A stretch of 5,368 nucleotides of DNA, taken from positions 1 to 5,368 of the forward strand of contig MGSI01000090.1 in NCBI GenBank assembly GCA_001798455.1. The letters run 5' to 3'. The notes under the pieces were generated by a model. The model had not been told where the DNA came from, ran no database searches, and worked only from the letters and a program-made list of their open reading frames with translations. Made by a program: the position numbers and the translations under genes. This document shows positions 5,300-5,368 of this stretch, piece by piece (within the stretch, counting starts at the first letter, position 1; each line of letters starts with the position of its first letter). Origin of the DNA: Deltaproteobacteria bacterium RIFCSPLOWO2_02_FULL_57_26. Lineage in GTDB: Bacteria; Desulfobacterota; Binatia; UBA9968.

Positions 5300-5368
5300 A
5301 TGATGGCCGGAGGCAAGCCGAGACGAGGTCGCCCTCCCACGACACGGAGTGTTTTTGAACAATGTGGA
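5300..5368 (+). CDS. Possible start of another gene, 3' truncated
   Basis: From the ATGATG at 5300 the frame stays open to the window edge, with 23 codons reading MMAGGKPRRGRPPTTRSVFE and on. The basic RRGRPP stretch resembles an AT-hook-like or DNA-binding N-terminus, but the piece is too short to identify. No clear Shine-Dalgarno precedes it. An alternative start is the ATG at 5362, with GGAG 12 nt upstream, in a different frame. Confidence 0.25.
   Translation, partial: MMAGGKPRRGRPPTTRSVFEQCG

Noticed and set aside
5157..5303. Small plus-strand frame of about 48 codons after the protease gene
   Set aside because: No Shine-Dalgarno, no recognisable pattern, and it runs through both palindromes.
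4810..5340. 176-residue minus-strand frame across the retropepsin gene
   Set aside because: It is antisense to the DTGA-containing frame and has no recognisable features.

Overview
The window is a moderately GC-rich bacterial segment with five protein-coding genes that I support and several repeat elements. The taxon cannot be fixed. The DUF6282-type metal hydrolase, the orphan SWIM-type helical protein, the DUF5678-like/retropepsin pair and a widespread REP-like hairpin together suggest an environmental proteobacterium or a Desulfobacterota-like lineage, but this is a low-confidence inference. There is no rRNA, tRNA, CRISPR array or recognisable transposase.

Layout from left to right. (1) Positions 1-843 hold the 3' part of a DUF6282-family metal-dependent hydrolase whose true start lies upstream. 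(2) Positions 844-1120 are intergenic. The last 100 bases hold a striking array of six inverted and direct half-sites (consensus ATTCWCCGYA on one strand), built as a 56-bp-period duplication, which overlaps the promoter, ribosome binding site and start codon of the next gene. (3) Positions 1121-2239 encode a class II Fic protein (DUF4172 + Fic + C-terminal winged helix). (4) Positions 2252-2376 are one copy of a dispersed repeat. (5) Positions 2443-3693, minus strand, encode an all-helical 416-residue protein resembling the C-terminal part of SWIM zinc-finger proteins but without the zinc finger. (6) Positions 3694-4418 have no convincing gene. They contain a REP-like hairpin and the second copy of the dispersed repeat (4158-4300), then a sigma70-like promoter. 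(7) Positions 4419-5139 are a two-gene overlapping operon of a small DUF5678-like protein and a retropepsin-type aspartic protease. (8) Positions 5140-5368 contain two palindromes and perhaps the start of another gene.

The genes do not form one pathway. The window looks like an accessory or intergenic-rich region with small autonomous units: a self-regulated Fic AMP-transferase, an orphan helical protein bracketed by repeats, and a protease/partner pair. The best candidates for something undescribed are the Fic operator array, which suggests autoregulation by the Fic winged helix, the dispersed repeats with reciprocal insertions around the SWIM-like gene, and the DUF5678-like/retropepsin pair.
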